Origin: Calditerrivibrio sp.
Lineage (GTDB): Bacteria > Chrysiogenota > Deferribacteres > Deferribacterales > Calditerrivibrionaceae
NCBI GenBank assembly: GCA_020217115.1
Contig: JAIWOA010000002.1
Coordinates: 1 to 10,000 of the forward strand
Direction of reading: 5' to 3'
DNA: 10,000 nt
Part shown: positions 6,531 to 10,000 of the stretch, piece after piece
Layout: every line of letters starts with the position of its first letter
Position numbering within the stretch: position 1 is the stretch's first letter
Notes under the pieces: generated by a model
Databases searched by the model: none
What the model was told of the DNA's origin: nothing
What the model saw: the letters and a program-made list of their open reading frames with translations, nothing else
Translations under genes and position numbers: made by a program

Positions 6531-7205
6531 GGCAGTCTTCTCAATAAATTCATCCAATTTATCAGAGATAAGACCAAAGGTTACATTCAATATATCATCA
6601 GTATTCAGATTTATTATGATCTTTTCCCTTTCAAAATACATTAAACCCTTTAAAAACTCGTTAAAATCAAGTCCAACTTTTTCTGCAACCTCCTTTGGAT
6701 TTAGTTTTATTGGGTTTGGAACCTTCTTTAATATCAATTCATTCTTCATAAAAAAAGCTATTGCCATATTTATCTTGTAGTGTGTAAGATTTACAAATCT
6801 TTTGTTCATTGTAAAAAGTCTTGTGGTTAATATATTCATAAGGTTTAGTGTAAAAGCTGGTATTTTTGTAAGTGCTTCTAAAAACTGTTTTTTATTCATT
6901 TTTAACAATGTAGATTTAACAGTGGTCCTTATGGAAGCAGATCTACTATTTTTTAAGAAAATACTCATTTCTCCAAAGATTGATCCTTTGTCGAGGAGTG
7001 CAATTCTTACGAGCGAGTCTTTGTAATCTGTTGTTAACACCTCGACCTGACCCTCTATAATAATGTAAACATCATCAGTGTCATCATTTTCTCTAAATAT
7101 AAAACTACTTGAATCAAGCTCGATACTCTCCCCAAACTTCAAAAGGTGTTCTATCACTTTATCGTTTATCTTGATATTAGCAGGTGTAAGCTCTTGATTA
7201 TCCAT
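6516..7205 (-). CDS. Crp/Fnr-like cyclic-nucleotide-binding-domain protein with divergent C-terminal helix-turn-helix
   Basis: The 229-residue protein has an N-terminal cNMP-binding beta-roll (about 15-125). DDVYIIIEGQVEVL at 44-57 and the phosphate-binding cassette GSIFGEMSIFLKNSRSASIR at 74-93, with Gly78, Glu79, Arg88, Ser89 and Ala90, match the family pattern well. A long connecting helix spans about 115-155. The C-terminal 165-229 has the size and layout of the Crp winged helix-turn-helix (LNPKEVAEKVGLDFNEFLKG). However, the positions that usually contact DNA (Arg, Glu and Arg in GLSRETVSRAL-type helices) are Phe, Asn and Lys here. There is no cysteine, so an Fnr-like iron-sulfur cluster is excluded. 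The ATG at 7205 follows GGAGG at 7211-7215. It is 19 bases after the transglutaminase gene, so probably the last gene of that operon. It may be a regulator of the operon or a non-DNA-binding sensor; the ligand is unknown. Confidence 0.85.
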   Translation of the reverse strand: MDNQELTPANIKINDKVIEHLLKFGESIELDSSSFIFRENDDTDDVYIIIEGQVEVLTTDYKDSLVRIALLDKGSIFGEMSIFLKNSRSASIRTTVKSTLLKMNKKQFLEALTKIPAFTLNLMNILTTRLFTMNKRFVNLTHYKINMAIAFFMKNELILKKVPNPIKLNPKEVAEKVGLDFNEFLKGLMYFEREKIIINLNTDDILNVTFGLISDKLDEFIEKTAYQKI

Positions 7206-7224
7206 ATTTTCCTCCAGCTACCAT

Positions 7225-9111
7225 TTAAAGTTTCTTAATATTATTTAATTGCTTTTGTAAAGTATTTTTTTCAATTTTACCATTCTTAAATAGCATATTA
7301 TTGACTTCAGCCACAAATATCTCTGCATTTTTTCTCAATTCTTCATTGCTAATACCTTTGACATTCTGTTCTAATGTAAGTTGTCTATCTATATTTACCC
7401 CCTTCTTTATAAGTAGCTTATAGAATTTTTCAATGTATCGGTTATAATCCCCCTTTTTTCGCAGTAAAAAAGGTGAGAATAATACCAATAAAGAGGATAA
7501 AAAGATTATAAAATAGAGAATATATCGTTTTTCCACCTTAAAATTAAACTGTTTTAAGGATTTTCCAGCTTTCATTGCAATCTGTAGCTGTGTTTGTAGA
7601 TTGTAATTTATAACTAACTTTGTCCAGTAATAGGATACGTAGTCTGCATATAATTTTACACGGAATGATAACGGAAGTTTATTGCGATTTGTAAAATTCT
7701 CCACAGATGCGGGGGTTGGATCTATTCGATACCATTTATTGTCAAATAAAGCTTCAACCCATACATGAGCATTTTTATTGGTAATGATGTAGTAACCACC
7801 TTCTCTATTATAAAATCCACCCAGATAACCACCCACAAGTCTGGCAGGAAAGCCATTACTCCGAAGTATTAGAGCAGCTGCAGAAGCAAAATATTCACAG
7901 TTACCCTTTTTATTATCGAATAGAAATTCTTCTATAGGGTTTGAGCTTGTGGGAAGACCAGTTGTAGAATAGGTAAAATTGCTACGGAAATAATTTTTGA
8001 TGCTGGAAACCATAATTAAAGGGTTCTTATCATAAAATTGTTTACTAAACTCTTTTATCCTACCTGAGGTATTTGAACTATCCGAAGATGGCTCAATATC
8101 TGAATAATCGTCATAAAGATACTCTGAAATAAAAAACTTACCTTTGTAATATATCTTCTGATTTACCTCATTTTTTATCTTCAATTCCAGCTTCTCTGTA
8201 AAATAAACTTTTTCTTTATCAATAGTCACAGAATAGGGTCTATCAGGAGAAATCAGGTAACTCTCCCCCGTTGGTTCCAGATATATTTCATAATCGATAA
8301 TTTTAGCATTCTCGATTTTTGGACGTTTTATATTTTTCTGGGTAGTAGAGCTCCACTTTCCATCTCTATATTCATCAAACACTATCCCTCGCCAATAAAG
8401 ATCCCTTTCATCTATCTCCTGCATTTTTGCCCTGAAGGCAACTCTATTGTCATCCTGTATATTGGAAACCTGCCCAAGGTTAATATTTGAAGTAAAACCT
8501 GTTTTTGAAGATTCACCTACATTAAGAAATTCAAATAAGGGGGTAGGTGTTCTCGGTATTACAAAAAAAAGGAAGATGGCAAGTGGAATCGATACCAGAG
8601 GTATGATAGAGGATTTTATTGTGAGAGCTTTAAGTTCTGTATTCTTAATAAATTTATCTCCAGTATTGTCATAAATTGTCAACATTATAATGAGTATATT
8701 TAATAGAAAGATAGCAGATATTATATATAAAATAAAAACAGCCCCAACATCTAAAAGTCCCGAAGCTGTGATGAGAAATATTGAAAGAACTACTATCTGC
8801 ATATAGTCACGATATTTTTTATTTTCAAGAAACTTTATTGAGATAAAAATAGTCATGATATGTATTAATGAATTAACAAGATTGTTTAAAGAGGTATTAT
8901 AAAAGATATAAATGGTGAGAAATAGTCCAATAATCGTTAAAAAATTCCTGTTTATATAGATAAAATACCTTTTTTCGTTGAAAAAGTTAAATACTATGAC
9001 TGCCAGAGTAATGATCAAAAAAATAGGGTTCAAATGTTTTGATACACTAACGATAGAGATTATTACCAATATCGATATCAAAACATCTATGTATCTTTTA
9101 AGATTTACCAT
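7225..9111 (-). CDS. TgpA-like membrane transglutaminase (DUF3488, transglutaminase core, C-terminal DUF4129-like tail)
   Basis: A 628-residue membrane protein. Residues 1-187 carry about seven membrane helices, as in the TgpA N-terminal domain. A region expected outside the cytoplasmic membrane follows to about 525, and contains a complete papain-like transglutaminase core: KKGNCEYFASAAALILRSNG with Cys405, NAHVWVEALF with His449, and RIDPTPA with Asp464. A single helix at about 529-549 returns the chain to the cytoplasm, ending in a 75-residue charged, helical tail. Pseudomonas TgpA, the best known relative, is an essential envelope protein; its natural substrate is not settled. Catalytic residues are all present, so activity as a transglutaminase or protease is likely. 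The ATG at 9111 lies inside the end of the DUF58 gene (14-base overlap) and has only a weak Shine-Dalgarno, so translation is probably coupled. Length is in the normal 600-680 range. Confidence 0.92.
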   Translation of the reverse strand: MVNLKRYIDVLISILVIISIVSVSKHLNPIFLIITLAVIVFNFFNEKRYFIYINRNFLTIIGLFLTIYIFYNTSLNNLVNSLIHIMTIFISIKFLENKKYRDYMQIVVLSIFLITASGLLDVGAVFILYIISAIFLLNILIIMLTIYDNTGDKFIKNTELKALTIKSSIIPLVSIPLAIFLFFVIPRTPTPLFEFLNVGESSKTGFTSNINLGQVSNIQDDNRVAFRAKMQEIDERDLYWRGIVFDEYRDGKWSSTTQKNIKRPKIENAKIIDYEIYLEPTGESYLISPDRPYSVTIDKEKVYFTEKLELKIKNEVNQKIYYKGKFFISEYLYDDYSDIEPSSDSSNTSGRIKEFSKQFYDKNPLIMVSSIKNYFRSNFTYSTTGLPTSSNPIEEFLFDNKKGNCEYFASAAALILRSNGFPARLVGGYLGGFYNREGGYYIITNKNAHVWVEALFDNKWYRIDPTPASVENFTNRNKLPLSFRVKLYADYVSYYWTKLVINYNLQTQLQIAMKAGKSLKQFNFKVEKRYILYFIIFLSSLLVLFSPFLLRKKGDYNRYIEKFYKLLIKKGVNIDRQLTLEQNVKGISNEELRKNAEIFVAEVNNMLFKNGKIEKNTLQKQLNNIKKL

Positions 9112-9997
9112 ATAGTGCCAACTCTTTGAATAATTCCCTTTTTATCTGGTTACTTACCATTGGTGGATAGGTTTTTCCATTTAGAGAAAATATCAGTCTT
9201 ACAGAATTTTCATAGGCGATAAGAACTATTTTTGTAGCAACGCTCAATGCCTCCTCTATCGGATAAATATTTTTTATATCATCAAAATCCACAAAGATAG
9301 TTTTTCCATCATCACCAGTATACTCCTTTGTATAAAGGTTACCTGTTTTGGCAAATTGTTTCCAAAATATCCTTCTTGAGGGATCATTGGAGTAGCCTCG
9401 TATATTACTTAGCTCTTCAAGTTTGTGAGTTATCGTCTGGCTACCTGTGTCTTCCCCTTCATCTTTATGAAAATTTTTATCATATATAAATTCTGCAGGT
9501 TTGGGAAATACAATAAATGTATCATCACTTCTATATCTTTTGTATCTTACAAAAAAATTAAAGGGGAAGGGGGAGCTGACTATTATCTCACATATCTTAT
9601 TTATTCCTCTGATTTTAGGGGTAATTCTGAAATTTATATCTAAATTTGAAATATTCCCAAGATAGATTACCTTACTACTACTCCCAGATAATTCTATATT
9701 CAGCAACACTGATGGTAGGAATCGTTTATTGTTTTTAACAAAAAGATTCAAACTTCCAATCTCTTCAGCAAACAATTCTCCATTATCAACAATTAGAAAA
9801 TGAAGACCATCCAGATTGGCTTTTCCTAAAAATCCAGATATACCCATAACAGCAAGCATGAAGGATACAACAATAAAAACAAGATTGTTATTGGTATTTA
9901 TTGCTGAGAAACCAAGAAATATTGTAAGTACTATATAAATCCATCCAGCCTTTGTGATCTTAATCATAGGGGAGTTTGATCTCCTTAATAATCTCAC
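9098..9997 (-). CDS. DUF58-domain membrane-anchored protein (partner of MoxR ATPase and transglutaminase)
   Basis: The protein has up to 299 residues. Two membrane helices lie near the N-terminus (about 18-34 and 38-56), with GFSAINTNNNLVFIVVS resembling the family pattern after the first helix. A beta-rich region follows. The DUF58 signature is LSNIRGYSNDPSRRIFWKQF (197-216) then GNLYTKEY (219-226), equivalent to the family's Y..GD..R.I.W pattern with Asn-Asp at the acidic site. VDFDD at 236-240 opens the von Willebrand-like part. DUF58 proteins are usually encoded between a MoxR AAA+ ATPase and a transglutaminase; the latter follows here and the former would lie beyond the right edge. The first possible start is GTG at 9997, because a TAA stop precedes it directly. 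The ATG at 9967 would give 289 residues, with an AGGAGA site some 12-13 bases upstream. The basic RLLRRS N-tail is typical of the family, so the GTG is favoured slightly. Molecular function is not known. Confidence 0.87.
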   Translation of the reverse strand: MRLLRRSNSPMIKITKAGWIYIVLTIFLGFSAINTNNNLVFIVVSFMLAVMGISGFLGKANLDGLHFLIVDNGELFAEEIGSLNLFVKNNKRFLPSVLLNIELSGSSSKVIYLGNISNLDINFRITPKIRGINKICEIIVSSPFPFNFFVRYKRYRSDDTFIVFPKPAEFIYDKNFHKDEGEDTGSQTITHKLEELSNIRGYSNDPSRRIFWKQFAKTGNLYTKEYTGDDGKTIFVDFDDIKNIYPIEEALSVATKIVLIAYENSVRLIFSLNGKTYPPMVSNQIKRELFKELALYGKS

Positions 9998-10000
9998 TTA

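Noticed and set aside
6516..7205. Fnr-type oxygen sensor
   Set aside because: The protein has no cysteine at all, so it cannot hold the iron-sulfur cluster.
8447..8674. Plus-strand frame of 75 codons within the transglutaminase gene
   Set aside because: Antisense shadow of a well-supported coding region, with no homology I recognise and no Shine-Dalgarno.

Overview
The window looks like the chromosome of an AT-rich, Gram-negative bacterium: about one-third G+C by eye, strong Shine-Dalgarno sites, sigma70-type promoters, and an oxidative TCA-cycle gene. The style of the proteins and the gene neighbourhood recall the Deferribacteres (Deferribacter or Calditerrivibrio type). That placement is an impression and was not tested by a search. 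There are no RNA genes, mobile elements or CRISPR arrays, and no gene-free stretch longer than about 200 bases.

Layout. (1) Positions 1-938, minus strand: the first four-fifths of sucC, the succinyl-CoA synthetase beta subunit, running off the left edge and carrying its own promoter. (2) 1099-2361, minus: a 420-residue multi-pass membrane protein of the MgtC/SapB plus DUF4010 type, with a good promoter just upstream. (3) A 195-base divergent promoter region at 2362-2556. (4) 2557-5583, plus: the classical translation cluster thrS-infC-rpmI-rplT, closed by a strong intrinsic terminator with a GCAA tetraloop at 5589-5610. infC has no ATG, GTG or TTG at the expected place and appears to start at an AUA codon at 4483, directly after a Shine-Dalgarno sequence that contains the thrS stop codon. 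(5) About 5617-6519, plus: an EamA/DMT-family transporter whose 5' end lies against, or inside, the terminator hairpin. (6) 6516-9997, minus: a compact operon read right to left, consisting of a DUF58 protein, a membrane-anchored TgpA-like transglutaminase overlapping it by 14 bases, and a Crp/Fnr-like cyclic-nucleotide-binding-domain protein 19 bases further on. The transporter and the Crp-like gene converge, their stop codons overlap, and a perfect 10-bp inverted repeat spans the junction.

How the genes fit together. The thrS cluster supplies threonyl-tRNA synthetase, initiation factor 3 and ribosomal proteins L35 and L20, and probably forms one transcript from the promoter near 2502-2533. 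The DUF58 and transglutaminase pair is the usual partner of a MoxR-type AAA+ ATPase, which would be expected just beyond the right edge. Such systems are thought to act at the cell envelope. The Crp-like protein at the end of that operon may be a dedicated regulator or sensor, but its recognition helix lacks the usual DNA-contacting residues. No clearly new multi-gene system is visible. The most noteworthy points are the infC start, the transporter start at the terminator, the Crp-like protein attached to the transglutaminase operon, and the convergent-stop palindrome.
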